DNA of 64,000 bases from DATDFB01 sp036522835. GTDB lineage: Bacteria > Acidobacteriota > Thermoanaerobaculia > Gp7-AA8. The stretch is taken from assembly GCA_036522835.1 (NCBI GenBank), contig DATDFB010000123.1:1-64000 (forward strand), read 5' to 3'. Shown here piece after piece: positions 9,201-16,657 of this stretch. The translations under genes and the position numbers were made by a program. The notes under the pieces are model-generated. The model was not told the origin of the DNA, did no database searches, and was given only the letters and a program-made list of their open reading frames with translations. Position 1 is the stretch's first letter. Each line of letters starts with the position of its first letter.

Positions 9201-9423
9201 CGGCGCGTTTCTGGCCGCCGGCGCCGCCGACGTGATCGGTACGCTCCGGCCCGTGCCCGATCAGGAGGCGCGCCGCTTCTTTCTCGGCGTCCATCGCTAC
9301 CTCGCCGCCGGCGCCGGGGCGGCCGAAGCCGTGCGCCGCACACAGATCGAATCGATGAGCGATCCGAACCGCACGGCCTGGAGATCCGTGGCCGTACTGA
9401 CCACGCGCATTCGTTCATCGTGA
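6217..9423 (+). CDS. Anti-sigma zinc finger / TM / TPR / CHAT-protease fusion protein
   Basis: 1068 residues. Residues 1-45 carry a zinc-binding anti-sigma motif (His33-x3-Cys37-x2-Cys40 in HLRDCPDC, with Cys8 upstream). A membrane helix follows at about 58-78, then helical TPR-like repeats to about 740. The C-terminal CHAT domain (caspase-like, clan CD) has the expected dyad: His935 in HLSGHSE and Cys978 in VVLAACNT. An anti-sigma domain joined in one chain to a CHAT peptidase suggests the sigma factor is held at the membrane and released by (auto)proteolysis. That mechanism is inference; the domains are read directly. Confidence 0.85.
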   Translation: MSRDRTSCLDAETLAAFAEGALSRQEIAPVLAHLRDCPDCMEDVEALRPRGMQRLPMRALAAAAAVLFVFVAAFAIMQYRSRKRAPLARLAVLSATTSRAIEPRLSGGFAWTPYRGPMRAPDAGVDAKQMKLIGAAGEILDEVAADPSPAAAHIAGVALTFAGRPDEAVSKLRAAAESLPDDAKIRNDLAAAELAAAERTRAASLIPAALADADAALRIDARLAEALFNRALILERMGLAQAARDAWQRYLEIDPSSKWAEEAREHLARLPATTSESQFRSELPRLERAAIAGDAATVAAIVSRFRQQSRAFGEGEYLGRWGEAALREDGIEAARQLTVARAIGDALARASGESLLHEAVRAIDSASPERRRAIAEGHAAYRSGRIAYSRHAPADAERELRRAAERFAGDPMALLARYYAANTRFDRNDIAGARSELETLLGESRFTALAAHVRWELALCLMNDDDWSGALPLLRDAAEAFCRLGETSNCGFVETLQADALTALGRPDEAWASRIRSFAMLSASGRGDRLPVSLGGTVEVELRSGRPAIARSLAQLEREAQRGFANDIMVTNALVRQAVLDAQLGDHAAALAAVQEAAANAAKIADAGLHARALTDLDFAAGAVALENNPRRAAELLGKAIDGYQSLEASPFIAECHLLRARARLRLGDRTGAQQDFDAGIAAYERRPIQLEDGVVGTGVLDAGSALYREAIELALARGDRNAAFVYSDRSLAQIGFAAPSATLDGIRRRLRGSGQALLELVVLSREVVAFCITADRVDVQQHPVPEETIAADAEAAENGDGKAWRALYDLFIRPAAPMLAGVTEVILVPDTRLARVPFAALTDSATGRTLIEQVSLAIAPSASALRTDVQRNVSRSLLAVGVASDDVALPGSDEELSQIRRLYASGAELAGEQTTLASFLNRARDADVIHLSGHSENESPADTVLLLGPAGNRERISWRRLSASSLHRAPVVVLAACNTLRAPQARWTRALSLGGAFLAAGAADVIGTLRPVPDQEARRFFLGVHRYLAAGAGAAEAVRRTQIESMSDPNRTAWRSVAVLTTRIRSS

Positions 9424-9436
9424 AGGAGAAGCAGCC

Positions 9437-10192
9437 ATGTCCAACGTCACCGTCAATTTCCGCGGGATCTGCACGCACTTCCCGCAGGGCGCCAACGCGG
9501 CGCTGCCCGTGGCGCATCGCGTGGTACTGCTGAACGCGAGCGGCATGAACGTCATCGACGGCATTCGCATCCCGCCTCATTTCGCGAAGCTGACCATCTC
9601 CGCCACCATCTTTCAAAACCCGGAGGAGACGTCGACGTTTCTCCTGCAGGGCGCGCTGCTTCAAATCGGCGCGGAGCCGCAAGCCGTGCAGTACGCCGAC
9701 GACTTCGACAACGTGATGCCGAACCTCACCAACCTCGCCGGCGCCATCGAGACTCTCGGTCCGCCGTCGCTATTCGTCTTCGACCCCTCCTGGCCCGCCA
9801 TCGCGGCGAACTTCGATACGAATCAGGGCACCTTCACGCCGACTCTCGCAGACGACGGCGCGGTCGGAGCGAAGCTGGAGATGGATGCGACCGAAGTCAT
9901 CTCTCCGATCGAGCCCACTCACATCCTCTTGAACGTGTCGCCGTTTCCCGGCGCCGGCGATCCGCTGTCCCCTGCCGTTCCGAGCCCCCTGCGGCTCCGC
10001 GTGCCGGCCACGATCTCGATCACCAACCTCGACCCGATGGAAGAAGTGGGGCCAGTCGAGCATCCCGCGAGCCACTTCCTCCTGCATTACATCCTGGCGC
10101 AGACCTATCCATCGGCCCCGCAAGTTCCGCAAGTGCCCCCCTCGCCACGGCAAACGTTCAGCTCGGGGTGCTCGGACTCGAACTATCCGTGA
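9437..10192 (+). CDS. Unrecognised 251-residue protein downstream of the CHAT fusion
   Basis: Starts 14 bases after the CHAT gene stop with GGAGAAG upstream, so it is probably co-transcribed. The N-terminus MSNVTVNFRGICTHFPQGAN has no export signal. The protein looks globular, rich in beta-strands and Pro, with LLNASGMNVIDGIRIPPHFA and a conserved-looking SHFLLHYILAQTYPS near the end. The last part is Pro-rich and basic. No family is recognised. By position it may be a substrate, effector or partner of the CHAT protease (inference). Confidence 0.7.
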   Translation: MSNVTVNFRGICTHFPQGANAALPVAHRVVLLNASGMNVIDGIRIPPHFAKLTISATIFQNPEETSTFLLQGALLQIGAEPQAVQYADDFDNVMPNLTNLAGAIETLGPPSLFVFDPSWPAIAANFDTNQGTFTPTLADDGAVGAKLEMDATEVISPIEPTHILLNVSPFPGAGDPLSPAVPSPLRLRVPATISITNLDPMEEVGPVEHPASHFLLHYILAQTYPSAPQVPQVPPSPRQTFSSGCSDSNYP

Positions 10193-10195
10193 GCG

Positions 10196-10590
10196 CCGCA
10201 AACGGTGCACCGGCGCTGGCGGCGCAGCAGCCGTTCATGCAGGACTGTGCGGCCGTCGGGACGGTTTTCACGAGATACTTCGGCGTCGCGCATCCCAGTC
10301 AGCCAGACTACATCGCAATGATCAGTGGAAGCACTGTGGACGCCCTCACCGACCATCGCATCAGGCTGGAGCGCCGGCATCTCGGCAACCTACTCGGCAC
10401 CCGCTGGCGGGTGCCCTCGAGCGCGACGGGCACGAGCCGCACACGGTCGCCGATGCGAACCGTTGGCTGGTCAACAACATCGCGCCGCTTCTCGCGGGGC
10501 GATCACGATGGAGATCGAGAAACGCGTCGTCACGCTGCGATGCGCGGAAAGCAACGCACCCGGTGATCGCCGTGCGGAAGCTGGAGTAGT
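10196..10590 (+). pseudogene. Remnant of a phosphoesterase-family (acid phosphatase-like) gene
   Basis: Two frames carry pieces of one family. One frame has FTRYFGVAHPSQPDYIAMISG followed by DALTDH (about 10270-10350), as in the Pfam phosphoesterase family PF04185, which has YF..tHPS.PNY..l.sG. A different frame has HTVADANRWLVNNIAPLLAG (10440-10499), as in the distal part of that family. The lysine-rich N-terminus, the catalytic middle and the C-terminus are missing. At least one frameshift and large deletions are needed, so this is a decayed gene. Confidence 0.6.
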
Positions 10591-10731
10591 GATCAACTTC
10601 GCACCCTGCACATCATTTTTGACCCGCCGTCCGGATCGATTTCGGATCAAGAATGAACCCTCATTCAGCGTAAGTTGCTGAAAATACGTTCGGCATTTCC
10701 GTTGAAGTGTGCTGCCGGCCGGAGGCAGCGC
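10591..10731. other. Gene-free stretch before the secreted lipase-like gene
   Basis: 141 bases without a gene, less GC-rich than the surroundings. It presumably holds the promoter of the following gene. No convincing -35/-10 pair was picked out. Confidence 0.4.
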
Positions 10732-11553
10732 ATGAAACGACCGGTTCTCTTCCTTCTGGCGTTCCTTCTTTGCGGCGTTGCGGCGCAGGCGAAGACGGGC
10801 GTGGTGTTCATCCACGGCAAGGGCGGCACCGACCTCGCCAATCCGAGCGTGGCCCGCGCGTATTGGGGCGAGGACATGATCCGCGCCACGACGAAGGGCT
10901 TCACCATCCCCTACCTCGTCTGCTCGTACGACGGAACGCAATACATGTGGGTGGCGGGAGGGGTGGTGGCGGGGCAGATCTACAACTGGATGAATGCGAA
11001 CGCGATCGACGACATCGTGGTCGAGACGCATTCGTTCGGCGGCGTGGTGATCCGCTGGATCCTCTCCAATCCGACGTACGACTCGCGCTACCAGCCGATC
11101 ATCAACCGCATCCGCTGGGTGAACTCGATCGCGCCGCCGAACAAAGGCTCCGAGGCGGCGAACCTGGCGGGGACGCTCTCGGGATCGTGGCTCACCGGAT
11201 GGATGATCGATCTCGTCGGGCAGAGCAACGACTCGACGCGCAATTGCACGACCACGTCGATGAGCTACTACAACCAGTACTACCTCAAGGGCACGTCGGG
11301 ACGGCCGGCGCTGCCGAAGACGATCTACAACATCGCCGGCACCGGGTTGTGGAACGACTTCGCTCATTCGGAAGACTATGGCCTGGCGACGCTGTCCGGC
11401 ATCGCCGGGATGCCGGGCGAAGACGACGGCATGGTCTCGCAGTACAGCGCGCAGGCGGTGGGCGTGGTCTGGTTCACCACGCTTGCCAATCACCATCACA
11501 ACCGCCGCAACGACTATCGCCCGATCGGCGACTCGCTGGCGACCGACTTCTGA
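10732..11553 (+). CDS. Secreted alpha/beta-hydrolase, lipase/esterase-like
   Basis: 273 residues from ATG at 10732, with GGAGG seven bases upstream. Signal peptide residues 1-20 (MKRPVLFLLAFLLCGVAAQA). The mature part starts with the alpha/beta-hydrolase entry VVFIHGKGGTD (oxyanion region) and has a nucleophile elbow ETHSFGGVV, so the nucleophile would be the Ser of HSFGG. The C-terminal HHHNRRNDY region could supply the catalytic His. An exported lipase, esterase or depolymerase is likely; the substrate is unknown. The next exported gene follows 14 bases later. Confidence 0.75.
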   Translation: MKRPVLFLLAFLLCGVAAQAKTGVVFIHGKGGTDLANPSVARAYWGEDMIRATTKGFTIPYLVCSYDGTQYMWVAGGVVAGQIYNWMNANAIDDIVVETHSFGGVVIRWILSNPTYDSRYQPIINRIRWVNSIAPPNKGSEAANLAGTLSGSWLTGWMIDLVGQSNDSTRNCTTTSMSYYNQYYLKGTSGRPALPKTIYNIAGTGLWNDFAHSEDYGLATLSGIAGMPGEDDGMVSQYSAQAVGVVWFTTLANHHHNRRNDYRPIGDSLATDF

Positions 11554-11567
11554 GGCGAGGTGACACG

Positions 11568-12548
11568 ATGAAACGCCTTCTCTTCGCGCTGCTCTTCACT
11601 TCCTCGCTGTTCGCGCAGGACCTCACCGGCGTGTTCGCGCCCGGCGAAACATACGAAGCTCCTGCCGAGCACGCGCCGGCGAATGTCTCGCGCATGTTCG
11701 TGCGTACTGCGAAAACCTCGGTCGATCTTCCAGCGACCGGCGGTAGCGGAATGCTGATCACGACGACAGCCGGCGCGCGGCTCACGACGCCGACCGGCGA
11801 CGTGCTGCGTCCTCGGGAGAACGGCTCGCTCGACCGCGGAGTGCGGCGGTTTCACGTCGATGCAAAGAGCGATGTGATCCACATCGAGCGCACGGAGCCG
11901 GGCAACTATCGGCTCGACGTCGATGCACCGGCACTGGTCGTGGCCGCGGAGCCGGACAGTCCGATTGCGCTCGAGACGTGGATCACTCCGCTGTCGCGCC
12001 AGCCGGGCGAGCCGGTGACGCTGTTCGCGAAGCTCACCGGCGAGATCGGCAATGCGCGCGTGACGGCGCGCGCCGGCGGCAACGCGATCGAGCTGACGGA
12101 AAAGGATGGGATCTACAGCGCGACGCTTCCCGATTTCACGGGCATCGGCTTGCAGCAAGTGCGCTTCGAAGCCGACGGCGAGACGCGCGACGGCGTTCGC
12201 TTCGCGCGCAACGGCACGAGCGAGTTCGTCGCGGAGCGAGGAGCGGCGCGGCTCGGAGCGATTCACGCTTCGCGCGTCAACGGCGCGGTGCGCGTGAAAG
12301 CGTCGACCGACGTCGTGATTCCGGGCGCGTATCGCTTCGATGTGATCGTCGCTTCGAACGGGACGGCGTTGGCGTGGGGCGAAGGCGTCCGCCAACTCGA
12401 GCGCGGCGCGAATGAGCTCGTGCTCGATGTCCCCGTCGCGAACGCCGGTGAGTTGCTGCTCGACGTGCGGCTCCTCGGATTGGACACGATCGGCGTCGCC
12501 GGACGCGCGACCGTGGAGCTTCACCCGAGAACGGAGACGATCGAGTAG
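11568..12548 (+). CDS. Exported multi-domain beta-sandwich protein of unknown function
   Basis: 326 residues with signal peptide MKRLLFALLFTSSLFA. The rest is beta-rich with Ig-like segments (GEPVTLFAKLTGEIGNARVT, IYSATLPDF, YRFDVIVASNGTALAW). It resembles the regulatory or lectin-like half of secreted proteins. No catalytic motif is seen. It is in the same operon as the upstream lipase-like gene (14-base gap), which suggests a joint extracellular role. The 3' end overlaps the convergent transglutaminase-fold gene by 28 bases. Confidence 0.65.
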   Translation: MKRLLFALLFTSSLFAQDLTGVFAPGETYEAPAEHAPANVSRMFVRTAKTSVDLPATGGSGMLITTTAGARLTTPTGDVLRPRENGSLDRGVRRFHVDAKSDVIHIERTEPGNYRLDVDAPALVVAAEPDSPIALETWITPLSRQPGEPVTLFAKLTGEIGNARVTARAGGNAIELTEKDGIYSATLPDFTGIGLQQVRFEADGETRDGVRFARNGTSEFVAERGAARLGAIHASRVNGAVRVKASTDVVIPGAYRFDVIVASNGTALAWGEGVRQLERGANELVLDVPVANAGELLLDVRLLGLDTIGVAGRATVELHPRTETIE

Positions 12549-12898
12549 CGCGTGCTGCCGTCGCCGCCGGCGATGAACGTGTCGCCGCAGCGGAGCCACG
12601 CGTGCGCGTGGATCGTGTCGTCGCGTTTTTCGACGCCGAGGTAGAGCGTGGCGGGGATGCCGCGCAGGCGGAGCATCATCTTCCCGGCGATCGATTGCTC
12701 GAGGCATTGGCAGCGCCAGGGGGCGCGGCGGGCGGCGGCGAGGAGCGCGCGTTTGATGGGGATCAGGGGATTGGGGTCAGGGGGATGGGAGTGAGGCGAC
12801 GAACCGAGGAGGCGTGGGAGAACACGAAACGGAAGCAGCAAGACCATCAGGCGCGCGATGGCGAGATGCACGAAGGCTTCGAGCACGAGAAAGATCAT
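12521..12898 (-). CDS. Transglutaminase-like protein, lasso-peptide B2 type
   Basis: 125 residues from ATG at 12898, which overlaps the upstream TGA as ATGA. An N-terminal hydrophobic helix (LVLEAFVHLAIARLMVLLLP) is followed by the B2-type core: WRCQCLEQSIAGKMMLRLRG with the candidate catalytic Cys, LYLGVEK, then IHAHAWLRCGDTFIAGG with the His and Asp/Glu positions. B2 proteins cleave lasso-peptide leaders. No lasso precursor, B1 or asparagine-synthetase-like C protein is seen here, so the real role may differ. A GGGGATT-type repeat array is translated between helix and core. Confidence 0.72.
   Translation of the reverse strand: MIFLVLEAFVHLAIARLMVLLLPFRVLPRLLGSSPHSHPPDPNPLIPIKRALLAAARRAPWRCQCLEQSIAGKMMLRLRGIPATLYLGVEKRDDTIHAHAWLRCGDTFIAGGDGSTRYSIVSVLG
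12756..12795. repeat. Heptamer array inside the transglutaminase-like gene, locus B
   Basis: Consecutive units GGGGATCA, GGGGATT, GGGGTCA, GGGGGAT lie within coding sequence and encode SHPPDPNPLIPIK on the minus strand. The sequence is close to the reverse complement of the right arm of locus A (3162-3185). Only one arm is seen here. The translated segment sits in the linker between the membrane helix and the conserved domain. Confidence 0.7.
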
Positions 12899-13344
12899 GA
12901 TTCCTCGTGCCGCTCGCGCTGGCGGCGCGCGAGGCGCTGGAGGAAATCGGCGGCGATGCCGCCGCTGGTGCGGCGCAGGGAGATGATGTAGACCGCGATC
13001 GCGACGGCGCCGCCGAGCCAGGCCAGCGTGCCGTACTCGCGCTGGCCGGGATAGAACGGCCAGAGCAGAAAGAGCAATGATCCGATCACGCCTGCGCCGA
13101 GGAGCAGGACGCGCTGGTACTTGGGGGCGTCGACGTCGCGGTTGGTGGCGAGCGTGATCGTTTGATCTGCCCAGGAGAGTGTGCACTCCACGGAGCCGCT
13201 GCTGGCGACGCCGCGGCGTAGCGGGAGCGTGAAGTCGCGCGCCCGTTCGCGCGAGGCCGTCATCGAGCCGCCGTACAGATCGACGAGCTCGCGCACCGAC
13301 TCGTCGATGCCGTCGAGCGGCACCTGGTCTTCCGTCAGTTCCAT
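12895..13344 (-). CDS. Small inner-membrane protein in the M61 peptidase operon
   Basis: 149 residues from ATG at 13344. The acidic N-terminal region (MELTEDQVPLDGIDESVREL) is followed by a short beta-rich stretch, then two membrane helices (VLLLGAGVIGSLLFLLWPFY and AWLGGAVAIAVYIISL) and a basic tail. The start lies 10 bases inside the upstream M61 gene and the stop overlaps the downstream gene, so all three proteins are translationally coupled. No family is recognised. Confidence 0.75.
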   Translation of the reverse strand: MELTEDQVPLDGIDESVRELVDLYGGSMTASRERARDFTLPLRRGVASSGSVECTLSWADQTITLATNRDVDAPKYQRVLLLGAGVIGSLLFLLWPFYPGQREYGTLAWLGGAVAIAVYIISLRRTSGGIAADFLQRLARRQRERHEES

Positions 13345-14966
13345 AGCCACTGCCTTCGCAGCCCGCTCTCCCCGGCGATCTGCAGCGTGATCTGCGGCCG
13401 CGGATCTGGCCGCGCCTCGAGCGTCAGCCGCTTGATGACGCCGGCGCGTGAGACGAGCAGCTCCGCCGATTCGCGCATGCCGCGCAGCGCGGTCGCGAGC
13501 GCCGCCTCGCTGCTCGTGCGCGTGCCGTCGAGCGACAGCAACTCGTCGTTGGGCAAGAGGCCCGCGTCCATTCCCGCTCCGCCGCGCAGCACGTTCTCGA
13601 TCATCAGCAATCCGTCGACCAGCTTCACCTTCGCGGCGAGGGACGCGCCCTCGCGGCGGGCTGAAGCGAATGCAACACCGGCCGCGGCGAACAATTCCGC
13701 GTACGGCAGCGGCTCCACGCCGTCGACGTAGCGCGCGAAGAAACCTCCCACATCCGCGACGCGCGCCACCGCGCGCTCGACCGCGTCTTCGGGAAGAATG
13801 CGCTCTTCCCACAAGAGACGCAGCACGTCGTCGAGCGACTTTCCGCCGTTCGTGGCGCGGCGGATCGTCAGGTCGAGCATCGCCGAGACCAGCTCGCCCT
13901 TGTTGTAGAACGAGTACCAGGCGTTGGCGTGATCGTGCATCTGCGCGGGATCGCTCAGCCAGCCGTCGAAGCTCGCCTGCGAGAGCGGCAGATGCAGCCG
14001 CGCCGGCAGTCCTTCGAGCGTCTCGATTTCCTTGCGCAGATGCTCGAGGTAACGCGCCTCCGTCCACAGCTTGCCGCGGACGAGCGTGAGCGCGCCGTAG
14101 TACGACGTCAGTCCTTCCATCGCCCACAACAGGCGCGTCGGCGTTTCGGTCCAGTAGTCGTATGGATGGAACTTCGCCGGCAGCATCCGCTTCACGTTCC
14201 AGGCGTGAAAGAGCTCGTGGGAGTTGATCTCCAGCAGATGCTCGTCGCCTTCGGGCGAATGCATCGCGCTGCGCTTGATGAGGATCGAGCACGAATCCTC
14301 GTGCTCCACCCCATGCCACTTCTCGCCGAAGTGATAGAGGAAGCGGTACTCGGAGAACGGCAGTCCGCCGAAGAGCGCCGCCTGCGTGCGGGCGATGACG
14401 CGCGTCGGCTCGACGTACTGCCCGGTGTCGATGCCGTCGTCACCGCGGAAGATCAGGTGAAAGCGCGCGCCCGCTTCCTCGAACGAATGCCGCGTCATCG
14501 TCGCCGCGGCGATGATCGGCGAGTCGATGAGCTGGTCGTAATCACGCGCGACGAGATCCGGCAGCTGCGTCTCGATCCGCCACTCCGCCGGCGCCGCAAT
14601 CGTCAGTTGATGTTCTTCCGCGCGCAAACCTTCGACGAGCATGAACAGATTCGTGCCGTTGATGTAGGCCTCGTCGTCGTCGAGAAAACTCGATCCCCCA
14701 TCGAGCACGCCGGCGTAATAGCGATACGTCACCGTCACCGCTTCCCCCGCCCGCGCGTCGACGCGCCACGCGCTCTTCGCCTCTTTCCACACCCGATGCG
14801 ACCCGCCCCACTCCCGCATGTTCGCCGCGTAGTTCTGCACGAGATAGCGCCCCGGCCGCCACACCGGCAAAAGCAGGCGCGGCGCATCGGCGGGCGCGTT
14901 GAAGCGAAGCGTGATGTCGAAGAGACGGTCGCGCGGGTTCGACCAGGCGACGAGGCAGTGCACCAT
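13335..14966 (-). CDS. M61-family (glycyl aminopeptidase-like) metallopeptidase with PDZ domain
   Basis: 543 residues. An N-terminal beta-domain is followed by a thermolysin-like catalytic domain with the zinc motif His250-Glu251-x2-His254 (HELFHAWN). The downstream M61 element WAMEGLTSYYG supplies the third ligand Glu. The C-terminal PDZ-like part is GGAGMDAGLLPNDELLSLDG. No clear signal peptide is visible, so the location may be cytoplasmic. It starts a three-gene overlapping operon with a membrane protein and the transglutaminase-like protein. Family M61 removes N-terminal Gly/Ala or acts as an endopeptidase. The substrate is unknown. Confidence 0.88.
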   Translation of the reverse strand: MVHCLVAWSNPRDRLFDITLRFNAPADAPRLLLPVWRPGRYLVQNYAANMREWGGSHRVWKEAKSAWRVDARAGEAVTVTYRYYAGVLDGGSSFLDDDEAYINGTNLFMLVEGLRAEEHQLTIAAPAEWRIETQLPDLVARDYDQLIDSPIIAAATMTRHSFEEAGARFHLIFRGDDGIDTGQYVEPTRVIARTQAALFGGLPFSEYRFLYHFGEKWHGVEHEDSCSILIKRSAMHSPEGDEHLLEINSHELFHAWNVKRMLPAKFHPYDYWTETPTRLLWAMEGLTSYYGALTLVRGKLWTEARYLEHLRKEIETLEGLPARLHLPLSQASFDGWLSDPAQMHDHANAWYSFYNKGELVSAMLDLTIRRATNGGKSLDDVLRLLWEERILPEDAVERAVARVADVGGFFARYVDGVEPLPYAELFAAAGVAFASARREGASLAAKVKLVDGLLMIENVLRGGAGMDAGLLPNDELLSLDGTRTSSEAALATALRGMRESAELLVSRAGVIKRLTLEARPDPRPQITLQIAGESGLRRQWLWN

Positions 14967-14989
14967 CGGCGCGCATCATAGCCGCACGT

Positions 14990-15030
14990 TTCACTCCATC
15001 GTAACGGCCGTTCACTCCGTCGTAACGGTC
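14990..15030. promoter_or_regulatory. Two 20-bp direct repeats in a divergent promoter region
   Basis: TTCACTCCATCGTAACGGCC (14990-15009) and TTCACTCCGTCGTAACGGTC (15011-15030) match at 18 of 20 positions with a 21-bp period, two helical turns. They lie in the 77-base gap between the divergent M61 and VWFA genes. Same-face direct repeats suit a regulator binding site. Confidence 0.5.
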
Positions 15031-15043
15031 CGCTCGCTACCGT

Positions 15044-16654
15044 ATGCACATGCGATCACTACTGTTGCTGCTCCTGCTCGCGCAGACGCGCGAAACGATC
15101 GACGTGCGCGTGACGGAGTTGGAAGTGACGGTCCTCGATCATTCCGGCCGTGCAGTCGACGGCCTGCAGCGCGGCGACTTCGAGGTGCGCATCGGCGGGA
15201 AGGCGGTGCCGGTCACGAACTTCTTCGCCGTCCGCAACGGCGCGATCCTCGACGAGGAGCGAGCCTCGTCCACGACACGCGAGCTCGGGGCCGCGCAGAC
15301 TTCGATTCCGACGACGCTGGTGATCTTCATCGACGAGACCACGCTGCGCCACGGCAGCCGCCACCGCGCGCTCGAGGCGCTCGAGCGCTACGTCGCGGCC
15401 AACGTCGGCCCGATGACCACGGCCACGCTGATCCGCTACAACAACCAGCTCGACGTCCGCACGCGGCCGACCGAGAAGCCGGGCTACATCCTCGCCGAGC
15501 TCGACAAGCTGGAGCGCGAGACGTTCGCCGGCGCGGAGAAAGACCGCGAGCGCGAGACGATGATCCAGGAGATCGACGCCATCCTCTTCAGCGGCTTGAA
15601 GGAAGCCTCTCCCACGAGCGGAATGGTGGCCGGCGAGAGTCCGGACACGATTTTCTATCGCCTGGTGAAGTACGGCGAGAAGCGCGCCACCGAAGTCGAC
15701 CGCACCCTCGGCGCGCTCGAGAATGCCATCGATCTGATCTCCGGCTTCGCCGGACGCAAGGTGCTGCTGTACGTCTCGGAGGGATTGCCGCAGCAGCCGG
15801 CCGCGGAGTTGTTCGAGTATTGGGATGACGCCTATCGCAAATCCAACCAGCAGCTCTGGCGGAACGAGTTGGTGCATCTCGACTCGTCGCAGGTCATGCG
15901 GCTCGATCGCACGCAGCAGTTCCAGCGCGTCGCGAACACGGCTTCGAAGGCGCGCGTGGCGATCTACTCCTTCGATGCCGGCGGCGTGCGCGGCTACGAG
16001 GGGCTGAGCGCCGAGAACCAGACCATGCAGGGGCGGATGAATGCAACGCTGGCGCAGGCCAATCAGCGCGGCGGACTGCAGTTCGTGGCCCAGGAGACGG
16101 GCGGACGCTACATCGCGAACGAGAACGACGTCGACAAAGTACTGGCGCTGATGTCGGAGCAGTTCACGACCTGGTACTCGATCGGCGTGCATCCGCGCAA
16201 AGGCGACATCGAAGTGAACGTGAAGGGGCGTCCCGAGCTGCGCGTGATCGCCGCGCGGAGGCGCGCGCCGCGGACGCGCGACGAAGAGATCGAGCAGAGC
16301 GTGCGCACGCATCTGTACACGCGCACGACCGAGAATCCCCTCAACGCGAACGTCGAGCTCGAGCCGGCCATGAAGATCGACGGACAGTGCCTCGTCAACG
16401 TGAAGCTGGCCATGGCCAAGCCGCAGCAGCTCGCGCCGGACGCGGTCGAAGTGGCGTTCGTGATGCTGAACGAGCGCAACGACGAGTCGGAAGTGCACCG
16501 GGTGAAGCTGCCGTTCGAGTCGGAGCGCATCGCCCACGCCATGACGCTCCGCGTGCAGCCGCAGCGGCACGTGCTGTCGATGGCGATCACCAATCCGGTG
16601 TCGGGTGAAGCGAGCTATCTGCAGCGCGACGTCGATGGCACCGTCTGCAGATAG
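15044..16654 (+). CDS. Exported VWFA-related Acidobacterial-domain protein (TIGR03436-like)
   Basis: 536 residues with a short signal peptide (MHMRSLLLLLLLAQ; Met at 15050 is an alternative start). The family entry is VRVTELEVTVLDHSGRAVDG followed by GDFEVRIGGKAVPVTNFFAV. A von Willebrand A-like fold has DET in LVIFIDETTL in place of the usual metal-site DxSxS and a later GRKVLLYVSEGLP. The C-terminal region, from about residue 400, is an extra beta-domain. TIGR03436 proteins are abundant in Acidobacteriota and of unknown role, probably extracytoplasmic adhesion or scaffold. This is one of the best taxonomic markers in the window. Confidence 0.85.
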   Translation: MHMRSLLLLLLLAQTRETIDVRVTELEVTVLDHSGRAVDGLQRGDFEVRIGGKAVPVTNFFAVRNGAILDEERASSTTRELGAAQTSIPTTLVIFIDETTLRHGSRHRALEALERYVAANVGPMTTATLIRYNNQLDVRTRPTEKPGYILAELDKLERETFAGAEKDRERETMIQEIDAILFSGLKEASPTSGMVAGESPDTIFYRLVKYGEKRATEVDRTLGALENAIDLISGFAGRKVLLYVSEGLPQQPAAELFEYWDDAYRKSNQQLWRNELVHLDSSQVMRLDRTQQFQRVANTASKARVAIYSFDAGGVRGYEGLSAENQTMQGRMNATLAQANQRGGLQFVAQETGGRYIANENDVDKVLALMSEQFTTWYSIGVHPRKGDIEVNVKGRPELRVIAARRRAPRTRDEEIEQSVRTHLYTRTTENPLNANVELEPAMKIDGQCLVNVKLAMAKPQQLAPDAVEVAFVMLNERNDESEVHRVKLPFESERIAHAMTLRVQPQRHVLSMAITNPVSGEASYLQRDVDGTVCR

Positions 16655-16657
16655 CCG

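Noticed and set aside
6751..9294. An 847-codon minus-strand frame opposite the CHAT fusion
   Set aside because: Low-complexity translation with no motif. The plus strand carries TPRs and the CHAT dyad.
12521..14966. Lasso-peptide gene cluster
   Set aside because: Only the B2-like fold is present. No precursor, B1 or asparagine-synthetase-like gene occurs nearby.
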